From positions 1-64,000 of IMG/VR virus record IMGVR_UViG_3300022868_000015: a stretch of DNA of 64,000 nucleotides; one strand, 5' to 3'. Below the pieces are notes generated by a model. It saw only the letters and a list, made by a program, of their open reading frames with translations, was not told where the DNA came from and searched no databases. Below, in pieces: positions 17,215 to 24,782 of the stretch (its first letter is position 1; the number at the start of each line of letters is the position of its first letter). This DNA comes from a virus. The position numbers were made by a program, and so were the translations under genes.

Positions 17215-17631
17215 ATGGCAAAGAAATCATTACAAGATAAAGCAAACTTTATAGATAATGTAATAACAGATAAAGGAACATTTACATTAAGTACAAAAAC
17301 AGTTAAATGGATAATTGGTTTACTAATAGTAGGAACATTAACTATTCTTGGTATGTCTTGGAAATATAAAATATCATTAGATACTAAAATAGAAAATATG
17401 GGGATTAAAATTAATAAAGAACTTATAGTAGTGAAGAATAATTTAACTAAAATAATAGAAGTGCTTGAAAAAGAAGATGTAAAACCAAATACCAAAAAAA
17501 ATTATGAACAAGATGGAACAATTGGTATATTATTAGATAGAACTAACTCTAAAGACAGAAATGTAAATAACAATAGAGAAAGGCCTGATGATATTAATAA
17601 TCGACCACCTCCACCAATATTGAACAATTAA
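17215..17631 (+). CDS. single-pass membrane protein with coil and Pro-rich end
   Basis: 138 residues. One membrane span (WIIGLLIVGTLTILGM, about 31-46) is followed by a coil (KINKELIVVKNNLTKIIEVL) and a Pro/Asn-rich end (RPPPPILNN). Short soluble N terminus. The layout is spanin- or holin-like only in a loose sense. No family assigned. Confidence 0.65.
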   Translation: MAKKSLQDKANFIDNVITDKGTFTLSTKTVKWIIGLLIVGTLTILGMSWKYKISLDTKIENMGIKINKELIVVKNNLTKIIEVLEKEDVKPNTKKNYEQDGTIGILLDRTNSKDRNVNNNRERPDDINNRPPPPILNN

Positions 17632-17633
17632 CT

Positions 17634-17947
17634 ATGAAAATTAAAAGATTTAACGAAAATTATAAACATAAATCAGTAGTGTACGGTACTAAAAATAAAG
17701 AAATACCTGAATTTTTAGGCAAGTTTGCTGACTATATAATAGAAAATATTGATATATTACATGAATGGTATATTGATAGTGAAAATTATGTTAATGAAAA
17801 TTATATTGTTTTTGAATTAGTAGAACAATACGATGTTGATTTATGTATTAAAAATTTCACAAAATTACAAGAATATACTCTTATGATCCTGATAAATTTA
17901 AAAAAGATATGTATTTATTAGAGGGTGGTAAATTAGGGTTACTTTAA
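17634..17947 (+). CDS. leader-and-tail protein, apparent late frameshift
   Basis: Leader MKIKRFNENYKHK opens a frame that runs to about 17878 and then diverges. Another frame continues as YDPDKFKKDMYLLEGG to KLGLL and a stop at 17947. The expected tail is found only after a one-base shift, so the gene is probably frameshifted. Converges with the minus gene at 17944. Confidence 0.55.
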
Positions 17948-18399
17948 CCTATTATTTTAAGTAATTTTTGAAACAATTCTTCTTTATCAACAATCTTACT
18001 TTGGTGTTTATCACCAATCAATCTTAAATCTTCAAGAGAATCTATATTTATTATATGAGTATTTTCAAACTCAATCGTATCATAATTACCTTCACTGGTG
18101 GTAAGTATAATAAGGTGATCATCATCAAAAAACCCTTTTACCATTTCTTTTAAATCAGAAATTTTTTGTATAGTATTACTTGATTTACCTGTTGTTGACG
18201 CAATAAAAATATAATAATTTTTAAGGTTTTTATTATGAGTTACTGTATAATCAACTGGTTGTAAATAAGACGATTTTTTTATTGTAATTTCATCAAATCC
18301 AAAACTTCCAAATAAAAGTTCTAAAAATACCATATTTATTTCATATCTGGTTATTAATTCTTTATTTTTCTGTATCTTCTTTATCTTTGACTTCTTCAT
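17944..18399 (-). CDS. unknown 151-residue protein
   Basis: Basic N terminus (MKKSKIKKIQKNKEL), then an alpha/beta domain with NYYIFIASTTGKSSNTIQ and HLIILTTSEGNYD. STTGKS looks like part of a P-loop but the full GxxxxGK[ST] pattern is absent, so nucleotide binding is not claimed. No shared tail. Confidence 0.6.
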   Translation of the reverse strand: MKKSKIKKIQKNKELITRYEINMVFLELLFGSFGFDEITIKKSSYLQPVDYTVTHNKNLKNYYIFIASTTGKSSNTIQKISDLKEMVKGFFDDDHLIILTTSEGNYDTIEFENTHIINIDSLEDLRLIGDKHQSKIVDKEELFQKLLKIIG

Positions 18400-18400
18400 T

Positions 18401-18724
18401 TTAAATTAAGTTTAATTTTATGCTTTCAGTTAATTCATTTTCAGTTAATCCGAGAAATGAATCTATATCTATTTTTACTATATTCATATTAAATGTAACA
18501 TAAGTAGTATATCCTTCAGTTGTATAAAAAGATTTATCTGATATAAAAGCTCTTTTTCTATTATTTATAATTTCAGTAACAACAAACATTTTAGAATAAT
18601 TTTTAATATCATTTATTCTTATTCCAGTTGTGTCATAGTTATCTTTCTCTAATTTATTAAGAACTTTTAACGTTTCTCTTTCATTAATTACTTTTATTGC
18701 TGTTAAATTAAACATAGTTTTCAT
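18401..18724 (-). CDS. small tail-bearing protein
   Basis: 107 residues (or 104 from the internal MFNLTAIKV). FNLTAIKVINERETLKVLNKL matches the beta-helix family. Ends SIKLNLI, a variant tail. Abuts the 17944 gene. Confidence 0.65.
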   Translation of the reverse strand: MKTMFNLTAIKVINERETLKVLNKLEKDNYDTTGIRINDIKNYSKMFVVTEIINNRKRAFISDKSFYTTEGYTTYVTFNMNIVKIDIDSFLGLTENELTESIKLNLI

Positions 18725-18781
18725 AGATTTTCTTTATTATTTAATACAATATACGAAATTCGTCCAAAAATAAAAAATAAC

Positions 18782-18940
18782 TTATAACAAACCAAACTTC
18801 TTAGATTCAACAAGAGACTTCAACATATTAAAATCATCATCAAGAATCAAAGAAAATTCATTATCAGGAAAACCAAATTGATCTAATGAATTTATTGTTT
18901 TTTGATAAGTTTCTTTGTGTAATTTATAATAAATTATCAT
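18782..18940 (-). CDS. small tail-bearing protein, 52 residues
   Basis: The start at 18940 (MIIYYKLHKETYQ) overlaps the preceding stop as ATGA and is preferred over 19006. SLDQFGFPDNEFSL and the tail ESKKFGLL are visible. It resembles the second half of the beta-helix family. Confidence 0.55.
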   Translation of the reverse strand: MIIYYKLHKETYQKTINSLDQFGFPDNEFSLILDDDFNMLKSLVESKKFGLL

Positions 18941-19329
18941 GATATTTCCTGTATATTTAAAAAGTTTTTTATCTTTTCTATTTCCTCTGTCGTTAAAGAA
19001 TTCCAAATAACATTATCTCCATTAACATTAAATATTAAACAAAAATTATCAACAGGCACAAACTCAAGTTCTGATCTATGAACAGACCATTCAAGATTAT
19101 TCTCAAATTTTACTCTTAATTTATTTCCTTCTTCTGATATAATTTCACCTTTTGTACCAACTGGTAAATCAAATTCATCACCACCATAATAACAATATTT
19201 GACTGGACTATACGATCTTTTTTTAATGACAAATGATTTACCATTAGTAATACTCAATCTATGAATACTTGACACTTTAATTATTTCTCTATCACCTAAT
19301 TTGATAAATTCAATATTATTAATTCCCAT
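18937..19329 (-). CDS. unknown protein with SH3/KOW-like segment
   Basis: 130 residues. The middle reads LPVGTKGEIISEEGNKLRV then EWSVHRSELE, a pattern typical of SH3-like or KOW barrels. The rest is unrecognised. No shared tail, and it is coupled to the 18782 gene. Confidence 0.6.
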   Translation of the reverse strand: MGINNIEFIKLGDREIIKVSSIHRLSITNGKSFVIKKRSYSPVKYCYYGGDEFDLPVGTKGEIISEEGNKLRVKFENNLEWSVHRSELEFVPVDNFCLIFNVNGDNVIWNSLTTEEIEKIKNFLNIQEIS

Positions 19330-19457
19330 TTATTGTAATTATTTTTAATTTTTTCTAAATATTTTACAAAATTCCTCAACACTAACCCTATTTTATATAC
19401 TAACCATCCACCTTCTGATAATATTACTCCAATTATAATTCCTAATAATATCCACAT
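19296..19457 (-). CDS. small membrane protein, 53 residues
   Basis: MWILLGIIIGVILSEGGWLV is one membrane span, followed by a basic tail LEKIKNNYNKWEL. It overlaps the start of the 18937 gene by 34 bases. The upstream stretch to 19476 holds nothing else. Confidence 0.5.
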   Translation of the reverse strand: MWILLGIIIGVILSEGGWLVYKIGLVLRNFVKYLEKIKNNYNKWELIILNLSN

Positions 19458-19476
19458 AATTTATTCTCTTATTTAT

Positions 19477-19767
19477 TTATAATAATTGTAATTTTTTTGC
19501 CTCTATCAACATTGATAATTCATCAAAATCGAACTCCCATGCCATAGTTTTAATTATTTCCCATTTATGAACCTGTTTCTGATAATGTATAAAAGCATCT
19601 TCAGAAGTATATGATGGTAAACTTTTTAATAAAGTATCATCTATAATATAAAATAATGTATTAGTACTATTATTTACATCTAGCTTAACTCCCTTATTTT
19701 TAAAATAATTCAATATTTGAGTTTTGTCATTAAACTTATATGTACGTATAATTATAATTTTTTTCAT
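19477..19767 (-). CDS. small tail-bearing protein
   Basis: 96 residues. KKIIIIRTYKFNDKTQILN then FKNKGVKLDV: beta, helix, NKG turn. Ends EAKKLQLL. Last of four tandem overlapping paralogues. Confidence 0.68.
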   Translation of the reverse strand: MKKIIIIRTYKFNDKTQILNYFKNKGVKLDVNNSTNTLFYIIDDTLLKSLPSYTSEDAFIHYQKQVHKWEIIKTMAWEFDFDELSMLIEAKKLQLL

Positions 19768-20060
19768 AATAAGTTCATTTTTGTAGCGTCAATAACCATA
19801 TCTATTTCATAAATATTATGTAATTCAATATCAAAATTACATTTTCCAACTATCCAATTTAATTTGTTTGTTCCAATTTCATGTTTTAAATATACATCTA
19901 TAGTATTATTAAATATTAATGACTTAAACACTTCCATACTTAATGCAGATATTCTTTCACAGGTAGGTAAGTCTGGAAAGAAGAATACACCTTTATTAAA
20001 GAATTTTTCACAATATTCATGAAATATTTTTTCTGTTTCACATTTTATAACACACATCAT
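19764..20060 (-). CDS. small tail-bearing protein
   Basis: 98 residues. MMCVIKCETEKIFHEYCEKFF then NKGVFFFPD, the same beta-helix-NKG layout. Ends DATKMNLL. Overlaps both neighbours by four bases. Confidence 0.68.
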   Translation of the reverse strand: MMCVIKCETEKIFHEYCEKFFNKGVFFFPDLPTCERISALSMEVFKSLIFNNTIDVYLKHEIGTNKLNWIVGKCNFDIELHNIYEIDMVIDATKMNLL

Positions 20061-20380
20061 AATAATCCTAATTTTTGTGCTATTACAGCAGATTGTAAAT
20101 CTAAATTTTCATCATATACAAAATAGTTATAATTTCTAAGTGTTTTGTAATATTCTCTATTAACATAGAAAGTTTCATTATAAAACATCTTTTTAATTTC
20201 TTTCTCTTTATGTTCATCTTTATATAATACTAAACAAGTTTTAACAAATTTAAAATCCATTTCTATTATAGCAGCACTTCCGGTATTCCAAATATATCCT
20301 AATGATATAAGATACTTCTGGGCTTGTATGTGGTTTAATTCAGATACCTCAATTAATATGTAATCTCTATTATTTACCAT
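20057..20380 (-). CDS. small tail-bearing protein, GYIW type
   Basis: 107 residues. YILIEVSELNHIQAQKYL then SLGYIWNTG is the clearest example of the G-Y-x-W pattern. Ends AQKLGLL. Confidence 0.7.
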   Translation of the reverse strand: MVNNRDYILIEVSELNHIQAQKYLISLGYIWNTGSAAIIEMDFKFVKTCLVLYKDEHKEKEIKKMFYNETFYVNREYYKTLRNYNYFVYDENLDLQSAVIAQKLGLL

Positions 20381-20715
20381 AATTTCATTTTTAATGCATT
20401 AATACATACTTCTACATTTTCTATATCTTTAAATTCAAAAATATCAACAACTTCGAGATGTCTCTCTTCATTAAAAATATTATCAACTTCTGTATAATAT
20501 TTCTTCATCCATTTAGATTCATCATTACCCCAAAATATATGTTTTGTGCTGTCTTCTATACAATATTCTAAAAATAAATTACATCTACCTTCAATATATA
20601 CTATTTCATAACTATCTTCACTCCAGTAAAAATCAAGTTTAAATGCATATTTTTGAGCATCTATGAACTCTTCTTCAGATTTCGTTTTAATTGATATTAT
20701 TTGATGTTTTTTCAT
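20374..20715 (-). CDS. small tail-bearing protein, first of four
   Basis: 113 residues. QIISIKTKSEEEFIDAQKYA then FKLDFYWSED. Ends NALKMKLW, a diverged tail. It heads the four-gene run and faces the plus operon at 20784. Confidence 0.68.
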   Translation of the reverse strand: MKKHQIISIKTKSEEEFIDAQKYAFKLDFYWSEDSYEIVYIEGRCNLFLEYCIEDSTKHIFWGNDESKWMKKYYTEVDNIFNEERHLEVVDIFEFKDIENVEVCINALKMKLW

Positions 20716-20767
20716 TATAAAATTTAGTTAATTATTCTAATATAATAAATTTATTCAAGAAATAAAA

Positions 20768-20779
20768 AAAATATATAGG
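20768..20779 (+). promoter_or_regulatory. AATATATA promoter-like element
   Basis: AAAATATATAGG, with AATATATA ending six bases before the ATG at 20784, in a divergent gap. Confidence 0.5.
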
Positions 20780-20783
20780 AATA

Positions 20784-21158
20784 ATGAAATACATAAAATC
20801 ATATAACGAAAATAACTTAGAAAAAATCATTTCATTTATTGAAAACAATATTTTCATCAATTCAAAATATCACATTGTAAAAAGTGATAATTACATTGAA
20901 TTAAGAGACTCAGATATGAATGATTATCATGGATCTAATATGATATTATCTACAATAATTAATGAAAAAGATCCATCAATTTTATATATTATAAATATAC
21001 TTAAAGACGAAATTAAAAAAGCAATCTCTGAATTAAAAATTAGGTATACTCTACGTTTCTGGTTCATTGAAGACTATTCAAAAATTGAAAAATTAATTGA
21101 TGATTTTGTTACAAAAAATCAAGATTTATTACAAGCAAACCAATTAGGACTATTATAA
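20784..21158 (+). CDS. tail-bearing protein with MKYIKSYNE leader
   Basis: 124 residues. Leader MKYIKSYNENNLEK, two helix-strand units, ends QANQLGLL. ATG-stop sharing with the next gene. Unknown. Confidence 0.7.
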   Translation: MKYIKSYNENNLEKIISFIENNIFINSKYHIVKSDNYIELRDSDMNDYHGSNMILSTIINEKDPSILYIINILKDEIKKAISELKIRYTLRFWFIEDYSKIEKLIDDFVTKNQDLLQANQLGLL

Positions 21159-21616
21159 TGAAATATTTAGAAACATATATGCACAAGTTTTATATTGATA
21201 ATTTTAAATTAGAGGATGATAAAGAATTATATCTTGAATTTAATAAATTAATAGAAAAGATTAAAAAAGAATGGCCCTCAGAAAAATTATGGTTAGCACA
21301 TGAACTAGGTTTACACCCTACATCTAAAACTATTGATAAATTATTATATGAAAGATGCGTGGAACTAATTAATAAATATGGTAATTTAAATTATTTTAAT
21401 GGAGTTGCTGAAATGGTTAAAATACCTACTTATATTGACATGTATATATTTAAAAATAGATATGATAATATAGGCATTGGTCATGCTTATGAACCTGGGA
21501 CCGATTGGTATTTTTATGATAAAATGAAAAATACTGAAAAAACAAAAATCAGAAATTTTATAATGAGCGATGAATTAGAACCAATGTTAGAAGCTGAAAA
21601 AATGGGAATATTATGA
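21158..21616 (+). CDS. tail-bearing protein with MKYLETY leader
   Basis: 152 residues. MKYLETYMHKFYIDN, a helical middle, then KIPTYIDMYIF. An internal AHELGLHPT resembles the shared tail, as does the internal ANQLGLFEG at 5476. The block after it aligns loosely with the IPIxxxG family. Ends EAEKMGIL. Overlaps the LRR start. Confidence 0.7.
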   Translation: MKYLETYMHKFYIDNFKLEDDKELYLEFNKLIEKIKKEWPSEKLWLAHELGLHPTSKTIDKLLYERCVELINKYGNLNYFNGVAEMVKIPTYIDMYIFKNRYDNIGIGHAYEPGTDWYFYDKMKNTEKTKIRNFIMSDELEPMLEAEKMGIL

Positions 21617-22332
21617 AATATTTAAAGACATATAATGAAAATCAATTAATTAAAGACCATTTAAAAGATAATGGTAAAACATTAGATTTAATTGATTTAA
21701 ATTTAACTGAATTACCTGAATTACCTGAAGGATTAAAAGAATTATATTGTGATGATAACCAATTAACTAAATTACCTGAATTACCTAAAGGATTAAAATT
21801 TTTAAATTGTGAAAATAACCAATTAACCGAATTACCTGAATTACCTAAAGGGTTAGAAAGATTATATTGTTATAATAATCAATTAACTGAATTACCTGAA
21901 TTACCTAAAAGATTAAAATATTTAAATTGTTATAATAACCTATTAACTGAATTACCTGAATTACCTAAGGGATTAAAAAGATTAGATTGTGAAAATAATC
22001 AATTAACTGAATTGCCTGAATTACCTAAAGGTTTAGAAAAATTATATTGTTATAATAATAAATTAACTAAATTACCTGAATTACCTAAAGATTTAAAAAC
22101 ATTAGATTGTGAACATAACCAATTAACTAAATTACCTGAATTACCTAAAGGATTAGAAAGATTAGATTGTTATAATAATAAATTAACTAAATTACCTGAA
22201 TTACCTAAAGGATTAAAAAGATTATATTGTCATGATAACCAATTACCTTATAACAATTTAAAAGGATATTGGGAATGGTTTTGGAAAGAAAACCCAGACC
22301 TTTATAATGCAAAAAAGATGGGATTATATTAA
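21613..22332 (+). CDS. LPX-type LRR protein, 9 repeats
   Basis: 239 residues, the largest LRR gene in the window. Leader MKYLKTYNENQLIKDHL, nine 20-residue repeats, cap YWEWFWKENPDLY, tail AKKMGLY. The 60-bp units are nearly identical in DNA and keep exact register, so copy number could change by unequal exchange. Confidence 0.9.
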   Translation: MKYLKTYNENQLIKDHLKDNGKTLDLIDLNLTELPELPEGLKELYCDDNQLTKLPELPKGLKFLNCENNQLTELPELPKGLERLYCYNNQLTELPELPKRLKYLNCYNNLLTELPELPKGLKRLDCENNQLTELPELPKGLEKLYCYNNKLTKLPELPKDLKTLDCEHNQLTKLPELPKGLERLDCYNNKLTKLPELPKGLKRLYCHDNQLPYNNLKGYWEWFWKENPDLYNAKKMGLY

Positions 22333-22339
22333 TTTTCCT

Positions 22340-22766
22340 TTAAAACAACGATCTAATTTGATTATAAGAATCACAAAACATATCCTTTGGTAAATCATCT
22401 ATATGAACCCATTCCCAACCTTCACATTTATCAAGTTCCATATTTTTTACTTTAATTTTACTTCTATCAATGTTTTTAACAACAAAATATAATGTAGTAT
22501 ATTGTTTATCTCCAAAGAAATCTTCTGAAAATCCTACCTTTTCAAAATCTTTAGAAATTTTCCAACCATCGCCTTCCATTCCTAAATTAATACCTGTTTC
22601 TTCTAAAAGTTCTCTCACAGGCTCGTTGATATATTTCCATATACTCTAAATGCCCACCTGGGATTGAATATACACCAGTACCATGTGAACCTTTTCTTTT
22701 ACCCATTAATATTTTGTTATCTTGACTAATTAGTATAACACCAACACCTACTCTTGCTTGTTTCAT
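22340..22766 (-). CDS. Nudix hydrolase, apparent one-base frameshift
   Basis: The start at 22766 gives MKQARVGVGVILISQ and PGGHLEYMEIYQRAC. The second frame gives VRELLEETGINLG onward. Joined, the Nudix box is G-x5-E-x7-REL-x-EE-x-G-I, complete with all metal-binding Glu residues. One base is missing or extra near 22618-22625. Expected role is hydrolysis of a nucleoside diphosphate derivative; substrate unknown. Confidence 0.75.
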
Positions 22767-22771
22767 ATCTT

Positions 22772-23026
22772 TTATTTTATTATATAATTATATTTTGACA
22801 GAGATTCAAAATTTTCATCTAATAAATTTTGAACGTATTCTAACGTATTTTCATAATCTTCTGATGTAAAATCAATTGATGTTACTAATGATTTTCTCAA
22901 ATCTAACAAATAAATAAAATGTTCTAACAACACATCTAAATCTTTTGATTTTGGTTGCGATTTTCTTTTTAAAAATTTTATCATCGAATCTATTTTTTCT
23001 TGTTTTAATAATATTTCTTGTTTCAT
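22772..23026 (-). CDS. small helical protein
   Basis: 84 residues, mostly helical, with a basic segment (LKRKSQPKSKD) and acidic C half (YENTLEYVQNLLDEN). No tail. Overlaps the end of the 23023 gene. Unknown. Confidence 0.6.
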   Translation of the reverse strand: MKQEILLKQEKIDSMIKFLKRKSQPKSKDLDVLLEHFIYLLDLRKSLVTSIDFTSEDYENTLEYVQNLLDENFESLSKYNYIIK

Positions 23027-23472
23027 AATACTCCTAATTTTTTAGCTTCATTGCATATTAATATTTCTTTTAATGTTTTAAAAGCATCTTTATAATGTGT
23101 ATGTTTAAATGTACACCATGAATATGCATTACTGTCGCAATAAAATAGACCATTTTCAAATTCTCTTTTAAAATCACCAATATCTCCTATTATATAACAT
23201 TGATTTTTATTAAATAAAAATTCACCACAACATACATCAGAATTTTCACTATATAAAACAATATGTAAGTGTTTTGACCCATATGTTGAATATTCTTTTT
23301 CTAAATTAAATTCTACTAAACGTGATCCCTTCCCATCATCCCAATCTTTTGCCACCAGTTTAAAATCTTTATTTAAATAATTATTTTCAATTAGATTTTC
23401 CACCAATTGGTTGTAATCTTCAATTGATTTACATAAAATATCCATAAAAGTGAGTTTTTCCATTTCCATCAT
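23023..23472 (-). CDS. tail-bearing protein, WCTF subtype copy 1
   Basis: 149 residues. KSIEDYNQLVENLIENNYL then DFKLVAKDW and SWCTFKHTHYKDAFKTL. Shares this layout with the next two genes. Ends EAKKLGVL. Probably three tandem duplicates that have diverged. Confidence 0.7.
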   Translation of the reverse strand: MMEMEKLTFMDILCKSIEDYNQLVENLIENNYLNKDFKLVAKDWDDGKGSRLVEFNLEKEYSTYGSKHLHIVLYSENSDVCCGEFLFNKNQCYIIGDIGDFKREFENGLFYCDSNAYSWCTFKHTHYKDAFKTLKEILICNEAKKLGVL

Positions 23473-23852
23473 AATAATCCTAATTTTTTAGCTTCATGAA
23501 ATATTTTTAAATTGTTAAAAGCACCTATCCATTGTAATGAATGTGAAAATTCAAATGTACACCAATCTTTACCTGTTGGTAACCACACACCATTATTATA
23601 TGGATATTCACCATCAAATTGTATAACTCTTAATTTAGATGACTTATGTAAAATAGTATTATCTTTTTGATCAAGTAAAATACAATGATACATCTTACCA
23701 TTATTTATTTTTACATTTTCACCTTCCCAGTTACAAAATATAAAATCATTATTTAAAATATTCTTTGATTTTAATATTTCAGTAAATTGGACCAATTCTT
23801 CAATAATTCTACACATGACATCCATATATACAATATTTTTCAAATCTATCAT
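23469..23852 (-). CDS. tail-bearing protein, WCTF subtype copy 2
   Basis: 127 residues. RIIEELVQFTEILKSKNIL, DWCTFEFSHSLQWIGAF, tail EAKKLGLL. Overlaps both neighbours by four bases. Confidence 0.7.
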   Translation of the reverse strand: MIDLKNIVYMDVMCRIIEELVQFTEILKSKNILNNDFIFCNWEGENVKINNGKMYHCILLDQKDNTILHKSSKLRVIQFDGEYPYNNGVWLPTGKDWCTFEFSHSLQWIGAFNNLKIFHEAKKLGLL

Positions 23853-24271
23853 AATAATCCTAATTTTTTACATATTTTATATTCCTTTAATTTTTTATAT
23901 GTTTTAAATGCAACTTTATAATATTTTGATTTATATGAAACCCAACAATTTTCATCATATTCTACATAATGTTTATCTTTAATATAATATTCTTCATTAT
24001 ATCCAACATTTGTTATTAACAATAATTCGTCTCTTTTATAATCATATTCAGTTTGATATAATTCAACATAAATCTCTCTAATTGCTTCTTTTTTAAAATC
24101 AAATTCAACTAATGAAAATTTTTCATAACTCGATCCAGATTCCCATTTTTTGCGTAAAGACTTATAGTTTTTATCTAAAAAACCATCTTTAATTAAGTTT
24201 TTAATTAAAATATCATACTCTTCTAAAGATGCACAATCAATTCCAATATTTTTCAATTTTGCATAATTCAT
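23849..24271 (-). CDS. tail-bearing protein, WCTF subtype copy 3
   Basis: 140 residues. ASLEEYDILIKNLIKDGFL, CWVSYKSKYYKVAFKTY, tail ICKKLGLL. First gene of the minus operon 24271-22340. The S-LEEYD helix and DGFL turn are the family hallmark. Confidence 0.7.
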   Translation of the reverse strand: MNYAKLKNIGIDCASLEEYDILIKNLIKDGFLDKNYKSLRKKWESGSSYEKFSLVEFDFKKEAIREIYVELYQTEYDYKRDELLLITNVGYNEEYYIKDKHYVEYDENCWVSYKSKYYKVAFKTYKKLKEYKICKKLGLL

Positions 24272-24333
24272 ACTTTAATATACAAATTATATTCTGAAAA
24301 TAAAAAATCGTTTAAATTTTTGAAAAATTATCA

Positions 24334-24345
24334 TTAATATATATT
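24334..24345 (+). promoter_or_regulatory. AATATATA promoter-like element
   Basis: TTAATATATATT, ending eight bases before the ATG at 24352. Confidence 0.5.
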
Positions 24346-24351
24346 TATTAG

Positions 24352-24732
24352 ATGAAATTTTTAAAAACATATGAAACATATAAAGAACCAATTTGGATGC
24401 AAGAAATTTATAAATTGCAAAAGAAATGTGATGATTATTATCATTCAAATTCAAAAGAAATAGATTTAGATCCATTTGCAACAATACCTATTAACATAGA
24501 ACATAAAGGAATTAAGTATAATTATTTAACAATAACAGAATTTGGTTATTATTTAACAGATGACGATAAATTTTTATCTCTTGATAATGCTAATTCTAAT
24601 TGGTCAGATTTTTCTTTTAAAGAACATTATGTTAGAGAAAATCCAATATTAATACAAAAATTATTTGATTTAATGAATATTGATTATAATATTATCATAG
24701 ATATTGAATCTGAAAAATTAGGTGTTTTGTAA
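24352..24732 (+). CDS. tail-bearing protein with MKFLKTYE leader, IPIxxxG family
   Basis: 126 residues. Leader MKFLKTYETYKEPIW, ATIPINIEHKGIKYNYLTI in the middle as in the 13013 family, ends ESEKLGVL. Single-gene unit between promoter elements. Unknown function. Confidence 0.7.
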   Translation: MKFLKTYETYKEPIWMQEIYKLQKKCDDYYHSNSKEIDLDPFATIPINIEHKGIKYNYLTITEFGYYLTDDDKFLSLDNANSNWSDFSFKEHYVRENPILIQKLFDLMNIDYNIIIDIESEKLGVL

Positions 24733-24746
24733 AATGGAGAATTATT

Positions 24747-24758
24747 ATTAATATATAT
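24747..24758 (+). promoter_or_regulatory. AATATATA promoter-like element
   Basis: ATTAATATATAT, 25 bases before the ATG at 24783. Confidence 0.45.
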
Positions 24759-24782
24759 CTGTAAGAAAAATAATATCTTTTA

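Noticed and set aside
17944-18399. STTGKS as a P-loop
   Set aside because: The full GxxxxGK[ST] pattern and a Walker B partner are missing.
3578-22332. Diversity-generating retroelement acting on LRR genes
   Set aside because: No reverse transcriptase, template repeat or adenine-specific variation pattern was found.
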